Shown here in pieces: positions 35,708 through 46,248 of a stretch of DNA of 64,000 nucleotides. The DNA is from Bdellovibrio sp. GT3 (lineage in GTDB: Bacteria > Bdellovibrionota > Bdellovibrionia > Bdellovibrionales > Bdellovibrionaceae). Both the position numbers and the translations under genes were made by a program. The notes beneath the pieces are model-generated. The model made no database searches and was not told the DNA's origin. It saw only the letters and a list, made by a program, of their open reading frames with translations. The DNA lies in contig NZ_JBBNAD010000001.1 of NCBI RefSeq assembly GCF_037996765.1, positions 141,543 through 205,542 on the forward strand. Direction: 5' to 3'. Each line of letters opens with the position of its first letter. The stretch's first letter is position 1.

Positions 35708-37516
35708 ATGGCGCCAATGGATCCAAAGTTTATACGTAACTTCGCAATTATCGCACACATCGACCACGGTAAATCTACTCTGGCAGATGGACTTCTTTCT
35801 GCAACCGGTTCCCTTTCTGATCGTGAAAAGAAAGAACAGTTCCTTGATAACATGGAGCTTGAGCGTGAACGCGGGATCACAATCAAAGCGCAAACTGTAT
35901 GCTTGGATTTTAAATCCAAAGACGGTAACGACTATCAAATCAATTTGATCGATACTCCGGGGCACGTGGACTTCTCTTACGAAGTTTCCCGTTCACTGGC
36001 GGCCTGTGAAGGCGCGATCCTGGTTGTCGATGCCGCTCAAGGCGTGGAAGCGCAAACTCTTGCGAACGTTTATCTCGCAATGGAAAATAATCTTGAGATC
36101 ATTCCAGTTTTGAACAAAATCGATTTGCCATCTGCGGACCCTGAAGGCGTTGCAAGACAAATCGAAGATACAGTCGGACTGGACACTACAGGTATCATTC
36201 ACGCGTCTGCCAAAGAGAAAATCGGTATCACTGATATTCTTGAAGCGATCGTGGAAAAAGTTCCGCCACCAAAAGCTGACAAGACACTGACTCCTCGTGG
36301 GTTGATCTTTGACTCTTGGTTCGATGCGTATCAAGGCGTTGTTGTCTTGGTTCGTATGATGGATGGTACGATTAAAAAAGGCGACAAAATCAAATTCATG
36401 GCGACAGACCGTGATTACGAAGTTTTGCGCATGGGTAAATACAAACCATTCCCGGCTCCTCAAGAAACTCTTGAAGCAGGCGAAGTGGGCTTTATCATCT
36501 GCGGTATCAAAGACATCCGTGACGTTAAAGTCGGTGATACAGTGACCAGTGCAAAACATCCAGCGACAGAGCCGTTGGCAGGTTTCCAAAGAATCAAGCC
36601 GATGGTATTCGCGGGTATCTTCCCGGTTGTTGCTTCTGAATATGAAAGCTTAAAAGACGCCTTGGATAAGTTGTGCCTGAATGACTCTTCTTTGTCTTTC
36701 GAGGTGGAAAAATCCGCGGCCCTTGGCTTCGGTTACCGTTGCGGTTTCTTGGGGCTTCTGCACATGGAGATCGTACAAGAGCGTTTGGAGCGTGAGTTCA
36801 ATCTTGATTTGATCACGACAGCTCCGACCGTTGTGTACCAAATCACGCAAACGGACGGCACGGTCTTGATGTTGGAAAATCCATCAGGCATGCCAGATGA
36901 ATCAAAAATTGCAAAATTCGAAGAGCCTTATGTGAAGGTGACGTTGCATACACCAACCGAGTATATCGGTGGTATCTTAAAGCTTTGTGAAGACAAGCGC
37001 GGCGCCCAGCTTAAGATGGAGTACGTGAACGAAAAGAAAGTCATCATCGAATACAAACTTCCGATGAATGAAATGGTTATGGATTTCTATGACCGTTTGA
37101 AATCCATCTCCAAGGGTTACGCCTCTTTAGAGTATGAATTCCTGGGCTTCGAGGAAGCTGACCTGGTTAAGTTGGATATTCTTATCAACTCTGAACCGAT
37201 CGATGCTTTGTCATTGATCGTGCACAGATCCAAAGCGGTCACTCGTGGCCGTAAACTGACCGAGAAGATGAAAGAGCTTATCCCTCGTCAGCAGTTCCAG
37301 ATTAATATTCAAGCTGCGATTGGTTCGAAAATCATCGCTCGTGAAACTCAAGGGGCGATTCGTAAAGACGTTACAGCCAAATGTTATGGTGGTGACATCT
37401 CCCGTAAACGTAAGCTTCTGGAGAAACAAAAAGAAGGTAAGAAGCGCATGAAGTCCGTCGGCTCGGTCGACGTTCCTCAAGAAGCGTTCTTGGCTATCTT
37501 GAAAGTAGAGGACTAA
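35708..37516 (+). CDS. lepA: Elongation factor 4 (LepA)
   Basis: LepA is a translational GTPase that acts on ribosomes and is linked to subunit assembly or back-translocation. The product has 602 residues. G1 is [10 protein letters not shown], switch II has [13 protein letters not shown]4 is NKID, and the later domains carry [11 protein letters not shown] and the LepA-specific C-terminal part ([20 protein letters not shown]). ATG 35708 or an ATG nine bases on could both serve as start. The stop is four bases before a signal peptidase gene, which is the standard lepA-lepB pair. Confidence 0.98.
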   Translation: MAPMDPKFIRNFAIIAHIDHGKSTLADGLLSATGSLSDREKKEQFLDNMELERERGITIKAQTVCLDFKSKDGNDYQINLIDTPGHVDFSYEVSRSLAACEGAILVVDAAQGVEAQTLANVYLAMENNLEIIPVLNKIDLPSADPEGVARQIEDTVGLDTTGIIHASAKEKIGITDILEAIVEKVPPPKADKTLTPRGLIFDSWFDAYQGVVVLVRMMDGTIKKGDKIKFMATDRDYEVLRMGKYKPFPAPQETLEAGEVGFIICGIKDIRDVKVGDTVTSAKHPATEPLAGFQRIKPMVFAGIFPVVASEYESLKDALDKLCLNDSSLSFEVEKSAALGFGYRCGFLGLLHMEIVQERLEREFNLDLITTAPTVVYQITQTDGTVLMLENPSGMPDESKIAKFEEPYVKVTLHTPTEYIGGILKLCEDKRGAQLKMEYVNEKKVIIEYKLPMNEMVMDFYDRLKSISKGYASLEYEFLGFEEADLVKLDILINSEPIDALSLIVHRSKAVTRGRKLTEKMKELIPRQQFQINIQAAIGSKIIARETQGAIRKDVTAKCYGGDISRKRKLLEKQKEGKKRMKSVGSVDVPQEAFLAILKVED

Positions 37517-37520
37517 AAGT

Positions 37521-38318
37521 ATGTCTAAGGATCAGGCAAACAAACCAAAACCATGGGACTGGAGAACGAAACACTTTTGGACTGAAGGTTGGGGTTCACT
37601 CTTCCTTGCAGTATTCATCGCGTTGTTCATTCGTTGGGGCTTCGTTGAAGCGTATGTCATCCCATCAGGATCCATGCTTCCAAGCTTGTTGATTCACGAC
37701 CATATTTTTGTGAACAAGTTCACTTACGGTTTGCGTGTACCATTCAGCGAAAACTGGTTGGTTAAATTTAGCGAACCTAAGCGTGGTGAAGTGATCGTTT
37801 TCAAATTCCCTCGCGACATGAGCACGTTCTTTATTAAACGTATCGTGGGTGAGCCGGGCGATAAAATCTATTATGAAAACGGGACCCTTTATATCAACGA
37901 CAAACCAGTTGAAAAGAAAGTTCCGTCCTCGCAAGTGGATTTTGATTGGTTGCGCGACGCTGACTTCACTCGTGACGGCAACGTCAATGATGCGAAATCC
38001 AACTATGTGGAATTCACAGAGGCACTTCCTCCTGGTAAAGTGGGCGGAGAAGGCAAAGATCATTCAATCTTGCTTCGTAAGGGCGACTTCTATGACACTT
38101 TCGGTCCGGTTGTAGTTCCTGAAGATCACTTGTTCGTGATGGGTGATAATCGCATGAATTCAATGGACAGCCGTGTGTGGAGTTTCCTGCCTAAGCAAAA
38201 CATCCTGGGACGCGCGATGTTTGTGTGGTTGTCATGCGAAGAAACTATTCCTGCGCTACCAATGCTGTGCAATCCGTTGACGCTACGTTGGAAGCGATTC
38301 TTCCATCCTGTTAACTAG
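37521..38318 (+). CDS. lepB: Signal peptidase I, copy 1
   Basis: Signal peptidase I removes signal peptides from exported proteins at the outer face of the inner membrane. The 265-residue protein has one clear membrane segment (about 25-45). The catalytic Ser lies in PSGSMLPSLLIHDHIFVNKF, the general-base Lys in FIKRIVGEPGD, and the family box is GDNRMNSMDSR. An insertion of about 60 residues separates the Lys motif from the last box. It directly follows lepA. A second copy begins three bases after its stop. Confidence 0.96.
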   Translation: MSKDQANKPKPWDWRTKHFWTEGWGSLFLAVFIALFIRWGFVEAYVIPSGSMLPSLLIHDHIFVNKFTYGLRVPFSENWLVKFSEPKRGEVIVFKFPRDMSTFFIKRIVGEPGDKIYYENGTLYINDKPVEKKVPSSQVDFDWLRDADFTRDGNVNDAKSNYVEFTEALPPGKVGGEGKDHSILLRKGDFYDTFGPVVVPEDHLFVMGDNRMNSMDSRVWSFLPKQNILGRAMFVWLSCEETIPALPMLCNPLTLRWKRFFHPVN

Positions 38319-38321
38319 TCA

Positions 38322-39035
38322 ATGAGTTCAGAAACACCAGTTGAAAAAAATTTGAAAGGAACGTGGAATCAGGCGATTCTAACGTTCCTTTTTCCTATCC
38401 TGCTGGTGTTGGGTGTGCGTTGGTCTATCGTAGAGCCATTCGTTATCCCATCGGGAAGTATGATCCCGAATCTTTTAATTCACGATCACATTTTGGTTAA
38501 GAAGTTTTCCTATGGGTTGCATTTGCCATTCAGTGATAAATGGTTGCTGCAGTGGAGCTCTCCAAAACGCGGAGACGTCGTGGTGTTCAAGTATCCGGAA
38601 AATCCGGATGTCTACTACATCAAAAGACTGATTGGGCTTCCCGGGGATGATATTGTCGTCAAGGCTGGTCAAATTACTTTGAATGGTGAAACCTTGCGTT
38701 TGGACTCGCAGCAAAGTGATCTGTTTGAATCCGGCTTCACCTATTTCAAAGAATACTTCGATGGCGACTCTCATTTGATTCGATTTATGGATTATAAATT
38801 CGAAGACGATCCGCCGGCGCAAACCTTCAAGGTCCCAGAGGGGCAGTATTTTTTCATGGGCGACAATCGCGATCAATCCAGTGATTCCCGGGTGTGGGGC
38901 TTCGTAAAGTCGGATTATGTTGTGGGACGGGCCTGGGTCATTTGGTTATCTTGTGACAGCACTTTGCCATCCATGCGTTTCATGTGTGACCCCGCGCAAA
39001 TGCGATGGTCTCGATTGTTTAAAACAATTCAATAA
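38322..39035 (+). CDS. Signal peptidase I, copy 2
   Basis: The product has 237 residues. The membrane segment lies at about 15-35. The catalytic Ser lies in PSGSMIPNLLIHDHILVKKF, the Lys in YIKRLIGLPGDD and the box is GDNRDQSSDSRVWG. All catalytic residues are present, so it should be active. It is close in sequence to copy 1 around the motifs and differs in the middle. It is in the same operon as lepA and copy 1. A distinct substrate set or a duplication for dosage are both possible. Confidence 0.95.
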   Translation: MSSETPVEKNLKGTWNQAILTFLFPILLVLGVRWSIVEPFVIPSGSMIPNLLIHDHILVKKFSYGLHLPFSDKWLLQWSSPKRGDVVVFKYPENPDVYYIKRLIGLPGDDIVVKAGQITLNGETLRLDSQQSDLFESGFTYFKEYFDGDSHLIRFMDYKFEDDPPAQTFKVPEGQYFFMGDNRDQSSDSRVWGFVKSDYVVGRAWVIWLSCDSTLPSMRFMCDPAQMRWSRLFKTIQ

Positions 39036-39085
39036 AATCAAACACTTAAGAATCGATCAAAGTTTAAACAAACGGGTTTGTTTTA

Positions 39086-39110
39086 CACAATAATGCTAAG
39101 CATTATTGTG
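39086..39110. promoter_or_regulatory. Perfect palindrome upstream of a small exported protein
   Basis: CACAATAATGC (39086-39096) and GCATTATTGTG (39100-39110) are separated by three bases. It is A+T-rich with no T tract after it, so it looks like a dimeric regulator's operator or a leader hairpin. It lies 51 bases before the start at 39162. Confidence 0.5.
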
Positions 39111-39161
39111 AGGTCTCTGGTCTGTGGTAGTACTCCCAAATCAAATCCAAGGAGTAAAACC

Positions 39162-39593
39162 ATGAAGATGCTTTCTTTTGCTATGACACTATTGATGTCA
39201 GTAAGTGCGTTTGCTTACAGCGCGAACTATACGAATCTTGAAGATCGTACAAACTATGTTGAGGCAGTCAGTGCTTCCAACCAAGACGGTGTGATTTCAT
39301 TGCGCGTAGTAGTTGAAACAGACGGCAAGGTTTTGCCAACTGTTCTTGTTTCTGAACAAGCGAATGGTTTCAAATGTAAGGTGACTGACGTTTTGTTGTT
39401 GGATAGCTCATATAATTCTGCAAAAAAAACGTTCACTCAATCTGTGGAAGCTAAAGTTATCTGGACTCCAGGTCGTGAAAACAGCGGTTGTTTAGTGGAG
39501 TTCTTCCACAAGTCTTTGTATGGCACCAAGGCTGTGATTTTCATGGAAAACAGAGATGTAAACCCATCTCCGATTTATGAGGACGAATACTAG
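39162..39593 (+). CDS. Small exported protein of unknown function
   Basis: The product has 143 residues from ATG 39162, which has AAGGAG at the right distance. An earlier in-frame start would run through the palindrome and hide the signal peptide. The signal peptide ends at AFA-YSAN (about residue 18). The mature part is mostly strand-like, with two Cys (FKCKVTDVL and NSGCLVEFFH) that could form a disulfide bond. No family was recognised. It lies between signal peptidase copies 2 and 3 with its own control region. Confidence 0.75.
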   Translation: MKMLSFAMTLLMSVSAFAYSANYTNLEDRTNYVEAVSASNQDGVISLRVVVETDGKVLPTVLVSEQANGFKCKVTDVLLLDSSYNSAKKTFTQSVEAKVIWTPGRENSGCLVEFFHKSLYGTKAVIFMENRDVNPSPIYEDEY

Positions 39594-39651
39594 TTTTTTC
39601 GTATCTTCAAAAAAGCTATCCGCGATTATAAAAGTTGGTTAAGATTCTTCC

Positions 39652-40329
39652 ATGACTCGTTGGCGGGAATACATAACAACTTTGGTAATCGCGGTTTTTT
39701 TTGCGCTCTTTGTGCGGAGCTATCTGGTTACCGCTTACAAAGTTCCCACCGGCTCCATGCAGCCAACTCTTAAGCCAGGCGATTTTATTTTCTCCTCGCG
39801 AGTGGCTTACGGTATTCAAATTCCATTCTCTGATAAAAAATGGCATCTGACTTTTCCAGAACGCGGCGACGTCGTGGTCTTCAACTATTCCAATCAACAC
39901 GAGATTTCGAACGTAAAGCGTGTTGTGGGGTTGCCAGGGGATAAGATTCAGATAGTGGATGGTCGTTTGATTCTGAATGATCAGCCCCTTGAATATGTGA
40001 TGGTGAGTGGCAGTGATGCCGACAATCCAAATCATGACCTGTTCGAGATCTTCGAGGAGAAAACTCAGGATTCTTCCTGGAGAGTGATTTTTCAAAAACA
40101 GTCCCAGGGGAAAGATTTCGGCCCCATCATAGTGCCGCCGGGTGAAGTCTTTATTCTAGGTGACAACCGCGATGCAAGTGACGACTCGCGCTATTGGGGT
40201 ACAGTTCCATCTTCTCAGATTATGGGAAAAGTGGTGTTGATCTGGCTTTCCCTTGATTGGCAGGAGAAATGGGGCGGAGATCGTTATCCTTCGGTGCGTT
40301 GGAACAGAGTTTTTTCCTCCGTTCATTGA
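39652..40329 (+). CDS. Signal peptidase I, copy 3
   Basis: The product has 225 residues. One membrane segment lies at about 8-26. The catalytic Ser lies in PTGSMQPTLKPGDFIFSSRV, the Lys in NVKRVVGLPGDK and the box is GDNRDASDDSRYWG. It is more divergent than copies 1 and 2 and resembles the standard minimal form. It is not in the lepA transcript, since a small exported protein with its own promoter region lies between. All three copies keep the Ser-Lys pair. Confidence 0.95.
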   Translation: MTRWREYITTLVIAVFFALFVRSYLVTAYKVPTGSMQPTLKPGDFIFSSRVAYGIQIPFSDKKWHLTFPERGDVVVFNYSNQHEISNVKRVVGLPGDKIQIVDGRLILNDQPLEYVMVSGSDADNPNHDLFEIFEEKTQDSSWRVIFQKQSQGKDFGPIIVPPGEVFILGDNRDASDDSRYWGTVPSSQIMGKVVLIWLSLDWQEKWGGDRYPSVRWNRVFSSVH

Positions 40330-40364
40330 CAGGAAACCTTCAGCCTTCTAGGCTGTTCTTCTAG

Positions 40365-41267
40365 ATGTCATCTAGAACTCAGCACTCCATTCTTGATTTA
40401 GTTAATCTTGAAAAAGAAAAAATCGGCCGTCTTTTTTCAACAGCAGACCAGTTGGCAGCCAATCCATTTTTAACATCCAAGGGCTTCGGCAAAACCGGGG
40501 CCCTTTTATTTTTTGAAGCCAGTACCCGCACACGCATGAGTTTTGAAACGGCTTGTGCGCATTTGGGTGTGTATCCGATGTTACTTGATGGGAAGTCCGG
40601 CAGCAGCCTTGAAAAGGGTGAGACTCTTGAAGACACCGTTTTAAATGTCGCTGCGATGAAGCCGGCGTTCCTGGTGATTCGCTCTGGAGACGACCTGGAT
40701 TTCAATGCCATTGCTGCGCAAGTTTCAATGCCCATTATAAATGCTGGTTGGGGAAAAAAAGGGCATCCCACGCAGGCGCTGCTGGATGCATACACCATCA
40801 GGAAGCATTTAGGTTCTATTGAGAATCAAAAAGTTCTGATTGTCGGGGATGCTCGTCACTCTCGAGTGGCAGCTTCGCACCTCGAACTTGCCGCTAAGTT
40901 GAACTACGAAGTCGCCTTCTGCGGACCGCAGGAGTTTTTGCCGGTTCACGCGAAGGTAAAAGTATTTGAGACATTGTCTGAGGGCCTGAAGTGGTGCTCG
41001 GTGGCCATGGCTTTGCGAGTACAGTTGGAGCGCCATCAAGGGCAGCACTCACTTGGGAATTATCGCAGTGATTTTGGATTTACCGTTGAAAATTTAAAGA
41101 GTCTTTCAAAGGATGCTCTGATCATGCATCCGGGGCCCATCAATCAGGGAACCGAGATGGATACAGAGGTTTTGCAGAAGGACTCCCGTTGTCGTGTTTT
41201 GGATCAGGTCAGCAACGGTGTATTAATTCGTCAGGCGATTTTGCTCGATGTTTTGGGGGGATTATGA
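40365..41267 (+). CDS. pyrB: Aspartate carbamoyltransferase catalytic chain
   Basis: PyrB joins carbamoyl phosphate and aspartate, the committed step of pyrimidine synthesis. The 300 residues include the carbamoyl phosphate loop FFEASTRTRMSFE, the second loop KSGSSLEKGETLEDT, GHPTQALLDAYTI and the end motif MHPGPINQG. It overlaps carA by four bases (ATGA) and so is coupled to the enzyme that makes its substrate. No pyrI regulatory chain is visible nearby. A small inverted repeat (40347-40360) before the start is too weak to call. Confidence 0.96.
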   Translation: MSSRTQHSILDLVNLEKEKIGRLFSTADQLAANPFLTSKGFGKTGALLFFEASTRTRMSFETACAHLGVYPMLLDGKSGSSLEKGETLEDTVLNVAAMKPAFLVIRSGDDLDFNAIAAQVSMPIINAGWGKKGHPTQALLDAYTIRKHLGSIENQKVLIVGDARHSRVAASHLELAAKLNYEVAFCGPQEFLPVHAKVKVFETLSEGLKWCSVAMALRVQLERHQGQHSLGNYRSDFGFTVENLKSLSKDALIMHPGPINQGTEMDTEVLQKDSRCRVLDQVSNGVLIRQAILLDVLGGL

Positions 41268-42328
41268 AAGGTTGGCTTGTTTTAGAGACGGGCGAAGTAT
41301 ATCAGGGCGCTTGGCACGGTGGTGAAAATCGTGCAGGCGAAGTGGTATTTAATACGTCCCACTCAGGCTATGAGGAAATTGCCACGGATCCCTCTTACTT
41401 CTCTCAGATTGTAGTGATGACCGCCCCGATGCAGGGGAACTACGGAATTGAAGACGCTGCATGGGAGTCCCGTCAACTTTGGATCGAAGGATTTATTTGT
41501 CTGGAAGTTCAGGATACAGAGCGGGACCAAGCCTGGAAAAAGCGTTTGATCGGCAACAAGATTCCGATGCTAACTGAATTGGACACTAGACACTTGGTTC
41601 TTCGACTTCGTAAAGGTGGGACACCTTGGGGGGCGTTGGTTCAAGCGGCCGATGAATCCCAGGCCAAGGCAATTGCCCAAGATTTGATTGGTAAAAAGAA
41701 AACTTTGGATAAGGATTGGGTCTATCTGGCGTCACGACCGGCTCCCGAAGTTCGTCGTGGTGACACCATGGTGGGCCCGCGGGTGGCTGTCTTGGATTTT
41801 GGCAGCAAAGAGAATATTCTGCGCGAGCTGCAAAACCGCTGTTCTGAAATCAAGATATTCAACAGCCGCAGTACTGTGCAGGAAATCATGGAGTACAATC
41901 CAGATGGAATCATGCTGACAAATGGCCCCGGTGATCCTGCAGATGTTAAAGTGGCAATCGGCACGGTTAAGGAGCTTTTGGGAGTAAAACCCATCTTTGG
42001 GATTTGCATGGGTCATCAGATTCTGGGACTCGCTCTGGGAGGCAAGACCTATAAGTTGAAATTCGGGCATCGTGGCAGCAACCATCCGATTCAGGATCAG
42101 ATTTTAAATCAAATTTATATGACCAGCCAGAATCATGGGTACGCCGTGGACCCAGCGACCTTGCCTGAGGACGTCAAAGTGACGCATACCAATCTAAATG
42201 ATGGCACTGTGGCAGGTTTTTATAGTGAAAAAAGAAAGTGTTTAGGAATACAATATCATCCTGAAAGTTGCCCAGGCCCGCACGAGGCGAGTGGCCTGTT
42301 TAGTTATTTTGTAGAGCGGATGATATGA
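41264..42328 (+). CDS. carA: Carbamoyl phosphate synthetase small chain
   Basis: CarA releases ammonia from glutamine for CarB. The product has 354 residues from ATG 41264 (a longer frame from 41189 lies wholly in pyrB). The N-terminal domain includes GEVVFNTSHSGYEEI and QGNYGI. The class I glutaminase has the Cys in FGICMGHQILGLALGG and the His-Pro-Glu of IQYHPESCPGP. It overlaps pyrB at the start and an unknown gene at the end, both by four bases. Confidence 0.97.
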   Translation: MKGWLVLETGEVYQGAWHGGENRAGEVVFNTSHSGYEEIATDPSYFSQIVVMTAPMQGNYGIEDAAWESRQLWIEGFICLEVQDTERDQAWKKRLIGNKIPMLTELDTRHLVLRLRKGGTPWGALVQAADESQAKAIAQDLIGKKKTLDKDWVYLASRPAPEVRRGDTMVGPRVAVLDFGSKENILRELQNRCSEIKIFNSRSTVQEIMEYNPDGIMLTNGPGDPADVKVAIGTVKELLGVKPIFGICMGHQILGLALGGKTYKLKFGHRGSNHPIQDQILNQIYMTSQNHGYAVDPATLPEDVKVTHTNLNDGTVAGFYSEKRKCLGIQYHPESCPGPHEASGLFSYFVERMI

Positions 42329-42972
42329 ACGAATACGAAAAGTTAATTGAGAAGATTCTTAATCATTTTGTGAGCGATGCCTTCAGGGATGAGTTGGCTA
42401 TGGCCAAAAAGGAATTCTTTGAAAATGCGGGAACTCTGGATGAAAATTCAGAACACTATGAATCCCGCATGGCACAGTTTTATGACTGGTATTTCTTTAC
42501 GCGGGAATTGAAGGGTTTCGGTCAGACTCCTTTGGACGCCTGCCACCTGGTTCGCGAGTTGCGATTTACTGAAGATGAAAAAGATCTTATCGAAGTCCTT
42601 AAAAAACATCGTCATTCCATCTTTGAATTTATCAAAATCAAAAATGGCGACGTGTATATCAAGGATCTGATGGCGAATAAGAAGTTGGTGGTTAAAGAAT
42701 CATCTTACGTATTTGGTTTTGATCCGGATGAGCTGTTCGAGGTGCGTTTGATCCCACAAGGGGAGTCTTTTATTTTCACGCGCGGATTCTGCTTTCATCC
42801 TGAAAGTGCCAAAAAGTTCATCTTGAGCGAGGTTAAACGTCATCGCAAGGATCCGGATTTGGATCCTGATCTTATGATGCTTCGTTTGATCAAGATGAGA
42901 TACAAGTTTGAGCAGTACAAGCATGTAAGGCCAGAGATGATTTACTCCAACGAGGGTAAGCTCGGTATTTAG
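42325..42972 (+). CDS. Conserved-looking protein of unknown function between carA and carB
   Basis: The product has 215 residues and is soluble, without a signal or membrane segment. The N-terminal 75 residues are helical and acidic with an aromatic cluster (YDWYFFTREL). The middle part has strands (FEFIKIKNGDVYIKDLM). The C-terminal part is basic and helical. No family was recognised. It overlaps carA by four bases and is followed by a terminator, then carB. It is therefore made with the carbamoyl phosphate genes and may be a partner or regulator of them, which is an inference. Confidence 0.8.
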   Translation: MNEYEKLIEKILNHFVSDAFRDELAMAKKEFFENAGTLDENSEHYESRMAQFYDWYFFTRELKGFGQTPLDACHLVRELRFTEDEKDLIEVLKKHRHSIFEFIKIKNGDVYIKDLMANKKLVVKESSYVFGFDPDELFEVRLIPQGESFIFTRGFCFHPESAKKFILSEVKRHRKDPDLDPDLMMLRLIKMRYKFEQYKHVRPEMIYSNEGKLGI

Positions 42973-42985
42973 TTTTATTTTATTT

Positions 42986-43012
42986 AACTCCGGTATATCC
43001 GGAGTTTTTTTT
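42986..43012 (+). terminator. Terminator before carB
   Basis: AACTCCGG (42986-42993) and CCGGAGTT (42999-43006) enclose five bases and run into eight T. It separates the pyrB-carA transcript from carB. Confidence 0.85.
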
Positions 43013-43053
43013 GCTTAGGTTTTGATAAATTGTATTTTCGCAAGGGGGATAGA

Positions 43054-46000
43054 GTGCCACGTAAGTCCGACATTAAAAAGGTTTTGATTATTGGATCCGG
43101 ACCGATCGTGATTGGACAAGCCTGTGAGTTCGATTACTCCGGCACTCAGGCCTGTAAGGCCCTGATGAATGAGGGATTGGAAGTCATCCTGGTTAACTCA
43201 AATCCAGCGACAATCATGACGGATCCCGAAATTGCCACACGCGTATACGTTGAGCCTCTTAAGGTCGACTATCTGGAAAAGATCATCGCCAAAGAAATGC
43301 CTGATGCGGTTATTCCCACTCTGGGCGGTCAAACAGCACTGAATCTTGCCTTGGATCTGCATGGCAAAGGCATTCTACAGAAGTATAAAGTTCAACTGCT
43401 GGGGGCGACACCCCAAGTGATCAAAGCCGGAGAGGATCGCGAGATATTCCGCGGACTTCTTGATAAAATCGGCGCCAAGTATCCAAAAAGTCATCTGGTG
43501 CGTACTTTCGAACATGGTTTACAAGTAGCCGATGATTTGGGTTACCCCTTGATCCTTCGTCCAAATTACACATTGGGCGGTGGCGGCGGAGGCATTGCCT
43601 ACTCGCCGGAAGAATATCAAAGCATGCTGGTGGGTGCTCTTCATGAAAGCCCGACATCAGAAGTTCTGGTCGAAGAAAGCATTCTGGGCTGGAAGGAATA
43701 TGAACTGGAGGTCATGCGTGACTACAAAGGTTCCTTCGTTGTGGTTTGCTCTATTGAAAACTTTGATCCTTGCGGCGTGCATACGGGTGACAGTATTACC
43801 GTAGCTCCTCAGCAAACTTTGAGCGATCGTCAGTATCAGGCGATGCGTGATGAGGCCTGCAAGATCATCAATGAAGTGGGAATTCAAACAGGTGGGGCTA
43901 ATATTCAGTTTGCGGTTCATCCCACGACTCACGAGCGTGTGGTGATCGAAATGAACCCACGGGTAAGTCGTTCATCGGCACTTGCCAGCAAGGCGACCGG
44001 CTTCCCGATCGCAAAAATTGCGGCGCTTCTGTCGATCGGCTACAGCCTGGAAGAATTGAAAAATGACATCACTCAAGTGACGCCGTCGTGTTATGAGCCG
44101 GCACTGGACTACGTCGTTACAAAAATTCCGCGTTTCGCTTTTGAAAAATTCCAAGGCTCGAAGGATTCATTGACCACGCAAATGAAAAGCGTCGGTGAAG
44201 TCATGGGAATCGGTCGTACGCTGCAGGAATCGATGATGAAGGCCTTGGCAAGTCTCGAGGCCAATCCACAGGCGATTCCCGAGGTCATCCTGGAGACTGG
44301 TAAGATTTCTTATCCAAATAGTCACCGTATCTATCATCTTTTCCAAGCGTTCCGCGATGGTAAAACCGTGGCTGAGATTCAGGATCTTACGGGTATTATT
44401 CCGTACTTCCTGGAGCAAGTTGAGAGTCTGATTAAGTTCGAAAATAAGTTCAAAAACGAATTTAGCGAAAGCAACACGGAACTATTGTTGGCAGCTAAGC
44501 GCAAGGGGTTTACAGATGCGCGACTTGCAAGTCTGCTGGGCCAGAGTGCAAAGTTCATTCAGACCTTGCGTGAAAAGCACCAAATGTTTCCAAAATACTC
44601 ACAAGTTGACACTTGTGCCGGGGAATTCGAGTCATCGACGCCGTATTTCTATTCAACTTACTGGGCACAAGAGTCGGCCCAAGTTGTTGCGAAAGATGCT
44701 GTGGTTGTGATCGGCAGCGGTCCGAATCGCATTGGGCAGGGGATCGAATTTGATTATAGCTGTGTTCGCGGTGTGAAAGCATTCCGCAAAAACGGCAAAA
44801 AAGTGATCATGGTGAATTCCAATCCTGAAACGGTTTCCACTGACTACGACACTTCGGATGTCTTGTTTTTTGAGCCGCTGACTTCAGAAAGCTTGATCGA
44901 AATCATGCGTTTCATGAAACCGTATGGTTTTGTTGCTCAATTGGGTGGCCAGACGCCCATCAATGTGGCTCCGGATTTGGTGGCTGCAGGTTATCAGTTA
45001 CTTGGATCTTCCTTGCAGACTATCGATCTTGCAGAAGACCGTGGCTTGTTCACGAAAATTTGCAAAGAATTGAATTTTGAAATTCCAAACTCCGCCATGG
45101 CGGGATCGTTGACAGAAGCTCTGGCCAGCGAGAACCAAGTCGGATATCCAATGATCTGTCGCCCTAGCTATGTCCTGGGTGGACGCCGCATGGAAGTGAT
45201 CGAGAACCGTGATGAATTGATTTCATACTTTCAGCGACATGGGGATTATATTTCCACTGAAAAGCCATGCATGATGGATCAGTTCCTGGCTGGCGCACTT
45301 GAAGTCGATGTGGATTTGGTGCGCGGGGTGGATTGGACTCTGATCGGTGGAGTCGTCGAGCATATCGAGGCTGCAGGCGTTCACTCCGGGGACTCCATGG
45401 GTGTATTGCCGCCTCATCGTTTGAAAAATGAAACTTGTGACCGTATCGAACAACTTAGCATTCAATTGGCGAATCGCATTGGCGTTATCGGGCATTTGAA
45501 TCTTCAGTTGGCAGTTAAGAATGACATCGTCTATATGCTTGAAGCGAATCCTCGCAGCTCGCGTTCAGTTCCATTCGTAGCCAAAGCAACTGGCATTCCG
45601 CTGATTGATCTTGGTGTCGCAGCGATGCTGGGCAAGAAGGCGAGCGAATTGAATCTGGGTAATTTGAAGTGGAGAAATACAAACACAGTTTCAGTGAAAG
45701 GTGTTGTGTTCCCATTCAAGAAGTTCCCGGAGTCAGATTCCATCCTTGGGCCTGAAATGAAATCAACCGGGGAAAGCATGGGGCGCGGGAAGGACTATTC
45801 CGAAGCGCTATGTAAAGCGTTCTTATCAAGTAACATAAGACTTCCGAAAACGGGTCAGGTTTTCTTTTCTTTGCGGGACAAGGACAAAGAAGCCATGTTG
45901 CCTCTGGTTCGCGAACTGCAAAGAATGGGATACGGAGTTTCGGCGACGACAGGAACGGCGGCTTTCTTTAATGATAAAGGTGTGAACTGTCTGTCATTAA

Positions 46001-46248
46001 GAAAAGTCGATGAGGGACGTCCTCACTGCGTGGATAAAATTCGCTCAGGCGAAGTGGCCTTCGTGATCAACACCACCTCGGGTCGTCGTGCGATCGAGGC
46101 CAGCTTCGACATTCGTCGAGCTTGTACGGACTACAATATTCCGTGCCTGACCGAGAGTGATGCCGCTGAAGCCTTTGTTCTTGCTTTGAAAAACACCAGA
46201 AATGAGTCATCATCAGTCGAAGCGTTACCTTCGATGGAGGCCTTTTGA
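43054..46248 (+). CDS. carB: Carbamoyl phosphate synthetase large chain
   Basis: CarB makes carbamoyl phosphate from bicarbonate, ammonia and two ATP for pyrimidines and arginine. GTG 43054 is preceded by AGGGGG and gives the family start [21 protein letters not shown]. The 1064 residues hold two ATP-grasp halves: the first at about 125-400 ([16 protein letters not shown]) and the second at about 670-930 ([15 protein letters not shown]). An allosteric MGS-like domain ends the protein. The repeat of the initial motif near residue 550 ([19 protein letters not shown]) marks the second half. It overlaps the next gene by four bases. Confidence 0.97.
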   Translation: MPRKSDIKKVLIIGSGPIVIGQACEFDYSGTQACKALMNEGLEVILVNSNPATIMTDPEIATRVYVEPLKVDYLEKIIAKEMPDAVIPTLGGQTALNLALDLHGKGILQKYKVQLLGATPQVIKAGEDREIFRGLLDKIGAKYPKSHLVRTFEHGLQVADDLGYPLILRPNYTLGGGGGGIAYSPEEYQSMLVGALHESPTSEVLVEESILGWKEYELEVMRDYKGSFVVVCSIENFDPCGVHTGDSITVAPQQTLSDRQYQAMRDEACKIINEVGIQTGGANIQFAVHPTTHERVVIEMNPRVSRSSALASKATGFPIAKIAALLSIGYSLEELKNDITQVTPSCYEPALDYVVTKIPRFAFEKFQGSKDSLTTQMKSVGEVMGIGRTLQESMMKALASLEANPQAIPEVILETGKISYPNSHRIYHLFQAFRDGKTVAEIQDLTGIIPYFLEQVESLIKFENKFKNEFSESNTELLLAAKRKGFTDARLASLLGQSAKFIQTLREKHQMFPKYSQVDTCAGEFESSTPYFYSTYWAQESAQVVAKDAVVVIGSGPNRIGQGIEFDYSCVRGVKAFRKNGKKVIMVNSNPETVSTDYDTSDVLFFEPLTSESLIEIMRFMKPYGFVAQLGGQTPINVAPDLVAAGYQLLGSSLQTIDLAEDRGLFTKICKELNFEIPNSAMAGSLTEALASENQVGYPMICRPSYVLGGRRMEVIENRDELISYFQRHGDYISTEKPCMMDQFLAGALEVDVDLVRGVDWTLIGGVVEHIEAAGVHSGDSMGVLPPHRLKNETCDRIEQLSIQLANRIGVIGHLNLQLAVKNDIVYMLEANPRSSRSVPFVAKATGIPLIDLGVAAMLGKKASELNLGNLKWRNTNTVSVKGVVFPFKKFPESDSILGPEMKSTGESMGRGKDYSEALCKAFLSSNIRLPKTGQVFFSLRDKDKEAMLPLVRELQRMGYGVSATTGTAAFFNDKGVNCLSLRKVDEGRPHCVDKIRSGEVAFVINTTSGRRAIEASFDIRRACTDYNIPCLTESDAAEAFVLALKNTRNESSSVEALPSMEAF

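Noticed and set aside
40345..40364. Attenuator before pyrB (CAGCC/GGCTG)
   Set aside because: Only five base pairs with a short T run. Too weak to claim a pyrimidine-controlled attenuator.
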